Below, in pieces: positions 19,354-27,523 of a stretch of 38,073 nucleotides of DNA. The stretch covers positions 1-38,073 of the forward strand of contig JAJYPH010000012.1 of NCBI GenBank assembly GCA_021795575.1, written 5' to 3'. A program made the translations under genes and the position numbers. How positions within the stretch are numbered: the first letter of the stretch is position 1; each line of letters begins with the position of its first letter. Origin of the DNA: Bacillota bacterium. Lineage in GTDB: Bacteria > Bacillota > Sulfobacillia > Sulfobacillales > JAIMBI01. Below the pieces are notes generated by a model. It made no database searches. It was not told where the DNA came from and saw only the letters and a list, made by a program, of their open reading frames with translations.

Positions 19354-20279
19354 GTCCCATCCTCCAGCACCCGGCCTACTCGAGCCGCCTCGGCCGCCGT
19401 GGCGGCCTGCGCTAAGAGCGCCACCTCGGTCCCGGGCAGCCCGTGAGACAGGAACAGGGTCACCGCGGCCGGGTCGCGCGGTGTGCGGGCCGCCATCTCC
19501 GCCGCGAGATCGCGGATCCGGTCGGCGTGCGGTGTGCCGTGCAGCAAAAAGTCTGCCTCCCCCTGGTACTGTTCGGGCACGTCGGACACGAGCCGCGCCG
19601 CGCGCTCCACCAAGTCCAGACCAATCTCATGAGCACCTTGGGACTTCGGCCCCAGTGCGTTCACGTGCACCCCCGGCGCGATCCAGGAGGCTTGCACCAC
19701 CGGCGCGCCGGCGCCGGTCGCCGTCACCAGAATGTCGGCTGCCCGCGCGACGTGCTCCGCACTGGCCGCCGGCTCCACCGGGAGCCCAAAGCGCTCCGTC
19801 GCGCGCGCCGCGTCGGCGGCCAGGCGGACGGCATCGCGGCGGTACACCCACACGCGCTCGATGGGCCGCACCGCGAGGGCGGCCTCCAACTGCATCCACC
19901 CCTGCGCACCAAACCCGATGATGCCCAGCACCCGGGCATCGGGCCGGGCCATCACATCGATGGCCACGCCCCCGATGGCCCCGGTCCTAAGGCGCCCCAA
20001 GGTCGGCCCGATGGCGAGCGCCCGGAGCGTCCCGTCGGCACGCCACAGGGCAGTGAGCTGGTCTCCCCGGGACACCCCGGTCATGTAGAGCCGAAGTCCC
20101 ACCTGACCGTGGAGCGCGCCGGGCGTCCAGCGGAGCCCCACCGCCCCGGCGGAGAAGCCGGCGCGCGGCGGACTCGTCAAGTGCCCATCGGCCCGGGCTT
20201 GAAAGGCGCCTCGCATGGCTGCCACCGCATCCGCCATGGTGAGCACCCGGGCCACATCCTGGTCCAGAAGGATGCGCAT
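19347..20279 (-). CDS. Ornithine cyclodeaminase / mu-crystallin family oxidoreductase
   Basis: A 310-residue NAD(P)-dependent enzyme of the OCD/mu-crystallin family, whose members act on ornithine, alanine, ketimines or pyrroline-carboxylate. Visible are the N-terminal DVARVLTMADAVAAM, the dinucleotide-binding IIGFGAQGWMQLEA, ADILVTATGAGAPVV, and VHVNALGPKSQGAHEIG. The ATG at 20279 has GGGGGAGGAG directly upstream, replacing an upstream open frame that is not family-like. It is the first gene of the operon with the GNAT, DUF1697 and phosphatase genes. The exact substrate cannot be assigned. Confidence 0.88.
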   Translation of the reverse strand: MRILLDQDVARVLTMADAVAAMRGAFQARADGHLTSPPRAGFSAGAVGLRWTPGALHGQVGLRLYMTGVSRGDQLTALWRADGTLRALAIGPTLGRLRTGAIGGVAIDVMARPDARVLGIIGFGAQGWMQLEAALAVRPIERVWVYRRDAVRLAADAARATERFGLPVEPAASAEHVARAADILVTATGAGAPVVQASWIAPGVHVNALGPKSQGAHEIGLDLVERAARLVSDVPEQYQGEADFLLHGTPHADRIRDLAAEMAARTPRDPAAVTLFLSHGLPGTEVALLAQAATAAEAARVGRVLEDGTW

Positions 20280-20302
20280 GCTCCTCCCCCTCTGTCTACC
20301 GG

Positions 20303-20345
20303 ATCCTAGCCGGTCCGCCCTCATCGGTCCATCCGCCGATGGACC
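20303..20345 (-). promoter_or_regulatory. Promoter of the OCD operon with overlapping palindrome
   Basis: On the minus strand TGGACC (complement of 20326-20331) and TAGGAT (complement of 20303-20308) are 17 bases apart, with a start point near 20296 and the ATG at 20279. The -35 lies inside a perfect inverted repeat GGTCCATC-CGCC-GATGGACC (20326-20345), a plausible operator for a regulator. Confidence 0.45.
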
Positions 20346-20521
20346 TACGGACAGTCCGCGCCACCAAGAGACTGATCCTGAGGCCCATTCGCCCTTACCA
20401 ACGCGGTGCGTCATACTGATTCGAGGACCGTGGCCCGCTTCCCCGAGCCACCCGGCCCGGGCCGCGGGAAGCCACCGCGCGCCTGCGGTGCCCCGCTCAG
20501 GTTTGCTAAAGGAGGCTGACG

Positions 20522-23104
20522 ATGACTTCACCCGACTCCCCCCCGGCTTCATCTCCCGGCCGGCTCCCGCGCACGGTGCGGCCCAAGCGCTATGAGCTCG
20601 ACATCACCCCCGATCTGGACGCTGCCCGCTTTGACGGCACCGTGGTGGTCGAAGTACAGGTGGACGCGACGGTCCGCGAGTTTGTGCTCAACGCGGCCGA
20701 ACTCACCGTCCACGCCGCCTCGCTCGTGGGAGCCGGCGGGTCGCGGATGACCGGGGCGGTCGCCTATCGTCCCGACGACGAAGAGCTGGTCCTGACGTGG
20801 CCCGGCGACGTGGCGCCTGGCACCTGGACGCTCGCGATGCCGTTTGCGGGTACCTTGAACGACCGCCTGGTGGGATTGTACCGGTCCACCTACCAGGCCG
20901 CCGACGGCCAGACCGCCGTGCTGGCGGCCACCCAATTTGAGGCGGCCGATGCGCGCCGCGCGTTCCCGTGTTGGGATGAGCCCGACATGAAGGCGACGTT
21001 TGCCATCTCCTTGGTGGTGGACGACGGGCTCGTGGCCATCTCCAACGGCCCGGAAGTTTCCCGAGAGGCAGCCGGCCCTGGTCGCCACCGCGTCAGGTTC
21101 GCCGAGACCATGCCCATGTCAACATACTTGGTGGCCATGGTGGTGGGCCCGCTGGACGTGAGCCCGCCCCTTGAGGTGGACGGGGTGCCCGTGCGGGTCG
21201 TCGCCACGCCGGGCCAGTCGGGCCGGTATGGGTTGGCTTTGAAGGCGGCGCGCCACAGCCTCCGGTTTTTCCACCAGTACTTCGGCATTCCGTACCCCGC
21301 CCCCAAGCTTGATCACGTCGCCATCCCCGACTTCGCCGCCGGCGCCATGGAGAACCTTGGCTGCATCATCTACCGGGAAGTGGCTCTGCTGGCCGACCCG
21401 GACCGCGCATCGGAGCAGGACCGGAAGGGCGTGGTGGCCACGGTGGACCACGAAACGGCCCACATGTGGTTCGGCGACCTGGTGACCATGCGCTGGTGGA
21501 ACGGGATGTGGCTGAACGAGGCTTTTGCCTCCTTCATGCAGCTTTTAGCCACCGACGACTGGAACCCCCGGTGGGACGTGTGGACCGAGTTTGGCCGGGA
21601 CCGTGCCGCGGCCCTTCGGACGGACGGGCTGTTGTCCACCCGTCCGGTCGAAACACCGGTCCAGCGGGTGCAGGATGCCATGGGCATGGCCAGCGTCCTC
21701 ACGTACTCGAAAGGCGCGTCGGTGCTGCGCATGATGGAGCAGTTTTTGGGCGCGGACGTGTACCGGGACGGCATTCGGGCGTACCTCACGCGGCATCGTT
21801 ACGGCAACACAGAGACGCACGACCTCTGGGACGCGCTGGAAGCCTCGTCGGGTGAACCCGTCCGTAACGTCATGGACGCCTGGGTCACGCAGGGCGGCTA
21901 TCCCCTGGTGTCAGCCCACCTGGACCAGGCGCGTGGGCAGCTTCGGCTCTCCCAGCGCCGATTCCTTTATCAGGGGGCGGACGACGGACGGACGTGGCGG
22001 GTCCCGGTGGTGGTGGGCGTGGGGCGGCCGGACGGCGGGCGTACGACGCTCCGCACCATCCTGGGTGCCGACGACCAGACGCTCAGCTTGCCGGCCGACT
22101 GGACGTTTGCCACCATCAACGATGGGGCGTGGGGATTTTACCGTGCCGCCTACGACGGACCCCTGGCCGAGCGCCTGCTGGCCCACCTGGGCACACTGCA
22201 CCCGCGTGAACGGGTGGCGCTGGCGAGCGACGTGTGGGCCTCAGCGCTGGCGGGCTTGACCCCGTTGGCTTCGGCGGCGGCCTTGTGGCGCGCCTGCCGC
22301 ACGGAACGGGATCCCGACGTGTGGGCGCAGATGGCCGAAGGTCTCTCCCTGTTGGACATCGTGGCCAACGACGTCGATCGGGAGGCGCTGGCGCGGCTCG
22401 TCCGCGAGATGGCCGGCCCGGCCCTGGATGACGTGGGCTGGGACGCAGCTCCCGGCGAAGACCACCGGCGAACGCTACTCCGTGCCCGCATCGTGCAACT
22501 GCTGGGAACCGTCGGGCAGGACACCGCCGTCCAGGCCGAGGCGCTCAAGCGCTTCCACGCCGACGAGGCGGGCTCGGCGCCCATCGCACCGGACCTGGTG
22601 ATGGCCGTGGCGCGCGTGGCGGCCGAGGCCGGCGGCGCCACCGAGTGGGAGCAGATGCGGAGGCGAACGGCCTCCGATCCGACGCCCCAGAACCGCGTCC
22701 GCTACTTGTACCAGTTGGCCAACTTTTCCGACCCCGCCCTTGTGAACCGCACCGTCGCGCTCTATCTGTCGGACGATGTGCGCACGCAGGACTCCCTGGG
22801 AGCCTTGGCCACGGCGCTTGCGCGCCCGGCAGCGGCGGACAGCCTATGGGACGCGGTGGAAGCCCGGTGGGACGCACTGCAGGCCAAGTATCCGCCGATG
22901 TCGTTCGGCTACCTGATGTCGAGCCTGCCGTACGTGCTGGACGAGCCTTTGGCCGACCGCATCAACCGGTGGCTCACGACCCACCCCGTCGGCCCAGTGC
23001 AACCCGTCGTGGATCAGGCCCAGGAGCTGCAGTCCGTCCACCTCGCGTTCCGCCAGCGTCACCGCGGCCACTTGGCAGAGTCGTTGAACTCGACCCCCGG
23101 GTGA
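20522..23104 (+). CDS. M1 family aminopeptidase
   Basis: An 860-residue zinc aminopeptidase, full-length for the family. It has an N-terminal beta-saddle domain, the GAMEN exopeptidase motif at about 274, the zinc motif H310-E-T-A-H314 followed by E333 (WLNEAFA), exactly the HEXXH-x18-E spacing, and an ERAP1-like C-terminal helical domain. It should remove N-terminal residues from peptides in the cytoplasm. The ATG at 20522 has AAAGGAGG upstream. It is divergent from the OCD operon; the 240-base gap contains the palindrome. Confidence 0.95.
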   Translation: MTSPDSPPASSPGRLPRTVRPKRYELDITPDLDAARFDGTVVVEVQVDATVREFVLNAAELTVHAASLVGAGGSRMTGAVAYRPDDEELVLTWPGDVAPGTWTLAMPFAGTLNDRLVGLYRSTYQAADGQTAVLAATQFEAADARRAFPCWDEPDMKATFAISLVVDDGLVAISNGPEVSREAAGPGRHRVRFAETMPMSTYLVAMVVGPLDVSPPLEVDGVPVRVVATPGQSGRYGLALKAARHSLRFFHQYFGIPYPAPKLDHVAIPDFAAGAMENLGCIIYREVALLADPDRASEQDRKGVVATVDHETAHMWFGDLVTMRWWNGMWLNEAFASFMQLLATDDWNPRWDVWTEFGRDRAAALRTDGLLSTRPVETPVQRVQDAMGMASVLTYSKGASVLRMMEQFLGADVYRDGIRAYLTRHRYGNTETHDLWDALEASSGEPVRNVMDAWVTQGGYPLVSAHLDQARGQLRLSQRRFLYQGADDGRTWRVPVVVGVGRPDGGRTTLRTILGADDQTLSLPADWTFATINDGAWGFYRAAYDGPLAERLLAHLGTLHPRERVALASDVWASALAGLTPLASAAALWRACRTERDPDVWAQMAEGLSLLDIVANDVDREALARLVREMAGPALDDVGWDAAPGEDHRRTLLRARIVQLLGTVGQDTAVQAEALKRFHADEAGSAPIAPDLVMAVARVAAEAGGATEWEQMRRRTASDPTPQNRVRYLYQLANFSDPALVNRTVALYLSDDVRTQDSLGALATALARPAAADSLWDAVEARWDALQAKYPPMSFGYLMSSLPYVLDEPLADRINRWLTTHPVGPVQPVVDQAQELQSVHLAFRQRHRGHLAESLNSTPG

Positions 23105-23120
23105 TGGCGACCCCGGTTTT

Positions 23121-23153
23121 CAGGCAGGTCGCGCAGGCAAGGGGGCCTGCCTG
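23121..23153 (+). terminator. Hairpin after the M1 aminopeptidase
   Basis: An 8-bp perfect repeat CAGGCAGG/CCTGCCTG with an inner alternative pairing lies 17 bases after the stop, between two convergent genes. No T tract follows, so it is a likely but weak terminator. Confidence 0.35.
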
Positions 23154-23204
23154 GACCGCGTCCCCCCTCTGACACCTGTTGTGCCACACATGGGGCTCGC
23201 CTGG

Positions 23205-23624
23205 TTAGGGCTCGGGCCACGCGGCGGGGGCAAGGGAATAGCGGGCAAAGTCTCGGTGGTTTCGTGTCCAGACGGGGCGTCCCGCCGCCTGTGCCCGTCG
23301 TATCAACACGGCATCGGCCCACGAGAGACGCCCGTCGGATTCCCACGTGTCCAACACGGACAGCCAAAACGGCTCATCGTGGAGAACGATGCCTGGCCAA
23401 GCTACCACCGTGCGCAGGTACAGCGCCACATCACGCCGGCCCATCTGCTGGACATAGCGGGGCAGCACATCGGTGAGTTCGTGCAGCACAATCGGATCGA
23501 TCGTAAGCGACAGGGTGCCGTTCGCGGCACACCGCAAGAGTTCCCGGCACCACCTTGAGTGCTCGTCGTGGCTCTGTGCGTGCAGAAACACATTCGTGTC
23601 CACAAAGCCCTCAGTCAGGCTCAT
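23205..23624 (-). CDS. PIN-domain toxin (third module)
   Basis: A 139-residue PIN-domain protein starting MSLTEGFVDTNVFLHAQ with D9, then E49 (VLHELTDVLP), D104 (LSWADAVLIRRA) and D125 (TRNHRDFARY). All four acidic positions are kept. The start is at 23624 because the family N-terminus begins there and it lies inside the antitoxin end, with a 14-base overlap. Confidence 0.88.
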   Translation of the reverse strand: MSLTEGFVDTNVFLHAQSHDEHSRWCRELLRCAANGTLSLTIDPIVLHELTDVLPRYVQQMGRRDVALYLRTVVAWPGIVLHDEPFWLSVLDTWESDGRLSWADAVLIRRAQAAGRPVWTRNHRDFARYSLAPAAWPEP

Positions 23625-23895
23625 TCGAATCGCCGCCCATGTCCGAGTGGCGGCGGGCCAACGCGTCTCCCATCGCCCCCCGCCACTCCTCAACATCCAC
23701 CGCATCGGTCACGGGGTAGCGTTCAAACAAGTCATCCGGCGTCAGCATCGGCAGCACCTCGATGACGATGTACCGGTCGCCTTGGGCCCGAACGACCATG
23801 GGTTGTCCCTGACGCATTCTTAGTTGTCGACGGAGAGGGCTAGGTATCGTGATCATGCCTCGCCGCTGCATCCGCAGGGTGATTATGCCACACAT
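23611..23895 (-). CDS. AbrB-type antitoxin (third module)
   Basis: About 94 residues beginning MCGIITLRMQRRGMITIPSP, then LRRQLRMRQGQPMVVRAQ and YIVIEVLPML, the AbrB swapped-hairpin pattern with an acidic C-terminal tail. The ATG at 23895 has GAGGAG touching it, which is too close for an ideal site. A TATACT -10 (complement of 23912-23917) would leave a leader of only about ten bases, so a near-leaderless start is possible; the ATG at 23871 is an alternative. It overlaps the PIN toxin gene. Confidence 0.75.
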   Translation of the reverse strand: MCGIITLRMQRRGMITIPSPLRRQLRMRQGQPMVVRAQGDRYIVIEVLPMLTPDDLFERYPVTDAVDVEEWRGAMGDALARRHSDMGGDSNEPD

Positions 23896-24497
23896 CTCCT
23901 CTCTGACCGCAAGTATACCGCATGACCGCCAACAGAGCCATCCAGGCCACCGCAGCACGGTTGGCCCGCCCGGACCCCCCACGTGCGTCGCAGAGAGGAC
24001 TTTTCGCGGCGGCGGTGATGGGCCGGCGGCGTGACACACCACCAAAGCGCGCGGCCTCCCCCGATAACCGGCGCGCGAGACAGCGCGCCACCCAGAAATT
24101 CATCTCATAGCCGCCTGTCGGGGCGCCAGGATATCTGGCTGCCAACCCGACGGGCGGTTCGTCGGATGCGTCTCGTTCCCCACGAGGTCCATCGATGTTG
24201 TCATTCCCGCTTGTCTGCCGCGCCCGGGGGCCGTAGAATGGCCAGGGATGGACAACTGCATAGGGATCACGTTCATGGAGAGCGGTCGAGGGAATGGGCC
24301 CGATGACGCCGCGGCAACCACCGATATGGCTGGTGCCAAATCCCACCCCTTGTCGGAGGGGGTACATGAAGCGCTTGGTGTCCAAGCGGTCTTCGCACCT
24401 TCCGTGGGAATGGTGCGTTTTCGCTTTGCGGCACGCACCACCCCGCGGAGGGTCCATGAACGGGTGACCTGGCGTCAACAGCGAAAGGAGCCTATTC
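23896..24497. other. Intergenic region without a convincing gene
   Basis: About 600 bases between the divergent AbrB antitoxin and the 288-aa protein. Open frames here on both strands have no family-like sequence, no ribosome-binding site or both. The only signals I see are the possible TATACT at 23912-23917 for the antitoxin, and AAAGGAG just before 24498. Confidence 0.5.
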
Positions 24498-25364
24498 ATG
24501 AACCACCAAGACGACGAGGCGACGCTGGACCCGTCCGAGGACCCCACCCTTCCCGCCATCACCGACCCCGACGCCGTGACCCGCGCGCTCGGCGTGCAGG
24601 TTCACCTGATTCGCACCCAGTTTGTCCGCGATCGTCTGGCTTCGGGCCAGTGCACGGCCAAGCAAATCGCATCGATGGTGGAGTGGGAGCAGCACGCCGG
24701 TGACAACATCCGGATGAACTACGTTGGCGCGATGTACTGGGGCAGCCGCCTGTCGCCGTTCGATCGCCACTGCATCAGCCTGGAAGTGCAGGAGGGCTTT
24801 CAGGTTCCCGCCGAGCAGTATGACAGCGCGAAGCGCCTCGACGAAGCATGCCGGGACACCTGGCGGCTTAGACGGTATGAGGACCGCCACGCGGCCCGAG
24901 AGGCCATCGCGACGTTGACGCAACTGGGCGAACGCCTGCGGGCGGAGGTGGACCGACTGCGGACCGGACCGGACCGCAGCGTCGCCGGCGTGCTTGGAGC
25001 CCTGCTGGGCAACCCGGAGTCCCCGCCGCCGGCTCCCGCTCTCCCCGCGCTCGAACCCGATGCGCGCGACGCGCTCGTGGAGGCGATGCAGTCTGCGCGG
25101 GACAGCGCGCTGGCCGCGCGCGCCCGCCTGCGGCGCTGGTGTGAAGATGTGGTGCACCGCCAGGGGGCTTGGGAGGACCAATGCGCCACGGTCGACGCGA
25201 CGCGCGTGCTCCTTGGGTTCCAGGTAAACGGCGCCGTGTCCGACCTGGACGATTACCTCGCCAACAGCTACGAGCTGATGCGGGACGTGTGGAAGGCGGT
25301 CGCCCAAGCCAGCAGGACGGTTGACACCTTGAAGGAGGTACTGGCCGCCGCACACTCGCACTAG
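24498..25364 (+). CDS. Hypothetical protein, 288 aa
   Basis: A soluble, highly charged, mostly helical protein that I do not recognise. The N-terminus is acidic (residues 1-27). A region at about 50-95 is rich in Trp, Tyr, His and Cys (MVEWEQHAGDNIRMNYVG, YWGSRLSPFDRHCISLEVQ), followed by a probable coiled coil at about 125-155 (AIATLTQLGERLRAEVDRL), a Pro-rich hinge near 175-185, and a second long helical region to the end. No signal peptide or transmembrane segment is present. The ATG has AAAGGAG seven bases upstream and base composition matches the neighbours, so it is very probably a real gene. It converges on an ECF-like sigma gene with a 17-bp hairpin between. Confidence 0.75.
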   Translation: MNHQDDEATLDPSEDPTLPAITDPDAVTRALGVQVHLIRTQFVRDRLASGQCTAKQIASMVEWEQHAGDNIRMNYVGAMYWGSRLSPFDRHCISLEVQEGFQVPAEQYDSAKRLDEACRDTWRLRRYEDRHAAREAIATLTQLGERLRAEVDRLRTGPDRSVAGVLGALLGNPESPPPAPALPALEPDARDALVEAMQSARDSALAARARLRRWCEDVVHRQGAWEDQCATVDATRVLLGFQVNGAVSDLDDYLANSYELMRDVWKAVAQASRTVDTLKEVLAAAHSH

Positions 25365-25377
25365 ACAGGCGCGCACC

Positions 25378-25418
25378 GCATGCCAAGGGCCGGCCGCCGC
25401 AGCCGGCCCTTGGCATGC
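25378..25418. terminator. Perfect 17-bp hairpin between convergent genes
   Basis: The arms at 25378-25394 and 25402-25418 are exact reverse complements over 17 bases with a 7-base loop. It lies 14 bases after the 288-aa gene and 14 bases after the sigma-factor gene stop on the other strand, so it can serve both. No T tract is seen. Confidence 0.75.
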
Positions 25419-25431
25419 ACTGACGGGCGGG

Positions 25432-25935
25432 CTAGCGCCGCTCGTCCACCAGCTGACGAACGCGGCGGAGCGCCCGCACCATGCGCTGGCGGCACGCGGC
25501 GGGGGTAATCTGCAGCCGCTGGGCAATGTGGTCGAGCGACTGGCCGTCCGAAAACCGCCAGCGTATGAGCTGTTGGTCCTCGGGCGACAGCTGGCGCAGC
25601 GCGGCCAGCAAATCCAGACGGGACACCGTCGGAGCAACGAAGTCGGAGGCTGCGTCCGCCGGGTCCTCGTCTCCGTTCACGGACGACATGACCAAACCCC
25701 GGCGGCGGTCTCGGCGCACATGGTCGATCCACACCCGGCGCGCGATGACCGACAGGAGCGCCCCGGGCTCGCGGACCGGGCGCTTTTGCTCGTACGTGAG
25801 ATAGCGCTCCCAGGTTTCCTGCGCCAGATCGTCCGCGTCGGCCGCCGAGCCGCGGGCGCGGAAATACGCCGCCAGACGCCGCCCCCAGCGTTCCAACGAG
25901 GCATGTCCCTCCGGCGGATGCGCGCTGTCGCCCAT
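25432..25935 (-). CDS. ECF-like sigma-70 family RNA polymerase sigma factor
   Basis: A 167-residue sigma factor with region 2 (ADADDLAQETWERYLTY, about 32-48, then LLSVIARRVWIDHVRRDRRRG at 60-80) and region 4 with a helix-turn-helix (LSPEDQQLIRWRFSDGQSLDHIAQRLQITPAACRQR, about 116-151, only partly quoted as locator). It lacks regions 1 and 3, as expected for the ECF group. The ATG at 25935 follows AAGGAGG. No transmembrane anti-sigma gene lies beside it; the nearest genes are Ddl upstream and the unknown 288-aa protein downstream on the other strand. Confidence 0.88.
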   Translation of the reverse strand: MGDSAHPPEGHASLERWGRRLAAYFRARGSAADADDLAQETWERYLTYEQKRPVREPGALLSVIARRVWIDHVRRDRRRGLVMSSVNGDEDPADAASDFVAPTVSRLDLLAALRQLSPEDQQLIRWRFSDGQSLDHIAQRLQITPAACRQRMVRALRRVRQLVDERR

Positions 25936-26015
25936 GCTGCCTCCTTGCCTCCCGCGTCGGACCCCATCTGTCTGTCGTCCCACGGACGGGCATGTGACTC
26001 GCGCCTTTGGCCCGT

Positions 26016-27068
26016 TTATTGAGCTTGCCGCTCCGCTCGCAGGATGGCAAGCTCCACCAGACGCTCCATGAGAGCCCCAAACGCGATGCCGGCGGCCTGG
26101 GCCGCCCGGGGCAGCAGCGACTGCGGCGTGAGCCCGGGAATCGTGTTGGTTTCCAACACCACCGGGCCGCGCTCCGTCCAAAACAGGTCGGTCCGCGAGA
26201 ACCCCTCGCACAACAGCGCCCGATGGGCGGTCTTCGCCACCGCCTGACACACCGCCGCCACCTCGTCGGAGATCCGCGCCGGAACGATCTCCACGGCGTC
26301 CGCGCCCCGATACTTCTCGTCAAAGTCGAAAAACGCGTCGTGCCGGGACTGGATCTCTACGACCGGCAGCGTGGTGAGCTGTCCGTCCGGCTCCTCCAAC
26401 ACCGCGCAGGTAAGCTCCGTACCTTGAAGGCGTTCCTCCACCAGCACCAACGCATCCTGGCGGAACGCCACCTCGAGTGCGGGGGCCACATCGGCGGCCG
26501 CCGCTACCGGCGTCGCGCCGATGCTGCTGCCCCCCTGATTGGGCTTGACCACCAGCGGCAGGCCCACGGTCTCTAGCACGCGCTCCACGGTTCTGGCAGG
26601 CTCCGCCCGCCACGCCCGTCGGTCCACCGTCACACTCCGTGGCACCTGGAGTCCGTGAAACTGGTACAGTTCCTGAGCTTTGCTTTTATGCATGGCCAGC
26701 CCCGACGCCAGGGGCCCACTCCCCGTGTACGGCACGCCCAGCGTCTGCAGTAGGCCCTGGATGCCACCGTCCTCGCCGAACTTGCCGTGAAACGCCAGAA
26801 ACACCGCGTCCACCCCCGCCAGCAGCGGCACACCGGCCGCCATCGGCTCGCGGCCCACCGCCGCCCGCCCCGGCTCCTGGACGCTGGGTGTCAGCGCCGG
26901 CAACGCCTCCACCGGGAGCCGTGACCAAGCGCCGTCGCGGCCCACCACCAGGGCCGCGACCTCATGCCCCAGCCCATGCAGGGCCAGGGCCACCTGCCGT
27001 CCCGATGCCAGCGACACCTCGTGTTCCCCCGACGGGCCCCCCATCATTACCACGATGCGTCGCTTCAC
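26016..27068 (-). CDS. ddl: D-alanine--D-alanine ligase
   Basis: A 350-residue ATP-grasp ligase that joins two D-alanines for peptidoglycan. Family landmarks are GGPSGEHEVS at the N-terminus, HGKFGEDGGIQGLLQ, YTGSG, KPNQGGSSIG (ATP and first D-Ala), the omega-loop KYRG with the Tyr typical of D-Ala rather than D-lactate ligases, and ETNTIPGLT near the end. The GTG at 27068 is chosen because the family N-terminus starts here and GGGGGC lies about eight bases upstream. It is 35 bases after a small membrane gene, probably one operon. Confidence 0.95.
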   Translation of the reverse strand: MKRRIVVMMGGPSGEHEVSLASGRQVALALHGLGHEVAALVVGRDGAWSRLPVEALPALTPSVQEPGRAAVGREPMAAGVPLLAGVDAVFLAFHGKFGEDGGIQGLLQTLGVPYTGSGPLASGLAMHKSKAQELYQFHGLQVPRSVTVDRRAWRAEPARTVERVLETVGLPLVVKPNQGGSSIGATPVAAAADVAPALEVAFRQDALVLVEERLQGTELTCAVLEEPDGQLTTLPVVEIQSRHDAFFDFDEKYRGADAVEIVPARISDEVAAVCQAVAKTAHRALLCEGFSRTDLFWTERGPVVLETNTIPGLTPQSLLPRAAQAAGIAFGALMERLVELAILRAERQAQ

Positions 27069-27103
27069 CTGGGTGCCCCCTAACGGACAACGTCCGTGGT
27101 TTT

Positions 27104-27268
27104 TTATTGGCGCGGCTCCGATGCCCCCGACACCACCAACAGCATCGCGACGCCCACGACGAAAATCAAGGCGCCGGCCAGCACGTGATGGCGATGCTCC
27201 AACAGCGTACCGTCCAGCAGGGCGGCCACCGCCACTAGGGCGCCCGCGATTCTGGCTGCGATGCGCAC
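27104..27268 (-). CDS. Small two-TM membrane protein upstream of ddl
   Basis: A 54-residue protein from a GTG at 27268, with AAAGGGGG six bases upstream (complement of 27275-27282); a GTG at 27271 is too near the site. It consists of two hydrophobic stretches, RIAGALVAVAALLDG and LAGALIFVVGVAMLLVVSG, linked by EHRHH. I recognise no family. The spacing to ddl suggests cotranscription. It could be a chance frame, but the site and the hydrophobicity argue for a real gene. Confidence 0.5.
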   Translation of the reverse strand: MRIAARIAGALVAVAALLDGTLLEHRHHVLAGALIFVVGVAMLLVVSGASEPRQ

Positions 27269-27461
27269 CACGATCCCCCTTTCTCTCAGCAACCACGACC
27301 GCTGCAATGTCACTCTTGTCGATGGCGAACCCTTGTGAATGGCGGATGCTTGTTTCAGGACGGCGGCCTGGCGTCAGCGACCGGCGGCGGAGGATGGCGA
27401 GCGCGAAGGTGGGCGGCCGCGAGAGAACGGCGAGCATGCGTCTGCCCCTATCATAAAGGGC

Positions 27462-27486
27462 GGACGCACGGATGGACCGTGCGCCC
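27462..27486 (-). terminator. Terminator hairpin after rplA
   Basis: A 10-bp stem with one G-T pair, 5-base loop, lies about 40 bases after the rplA stop. On the minus strand the tail is GCCCTTTATG, which is poor. The T run (TTTTTTT at 27491-27497) lies on the plus-strand side, so it may work in both directions. Confidence 0.55.
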
Positions 27487-27523
27487 GAAGTTTTTTTATG
27501 CGGGTGGCGGCTGGGCGATGTCG

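Noticed and set aside
25378-25418. CRISPR-like repeat or mobile-element end
   Set aside because: The 17-bp palindrome occurs once and lies exactly between two convergent stops, which fits a shared terminator better.
11446-27523. Genomic island with integrase, tRNA attachment site or insertion sequence
   Set aside because: No integrase, transposase, tRNA gene or border repeats could be found, so I describe the block only as an insertion in gene order.
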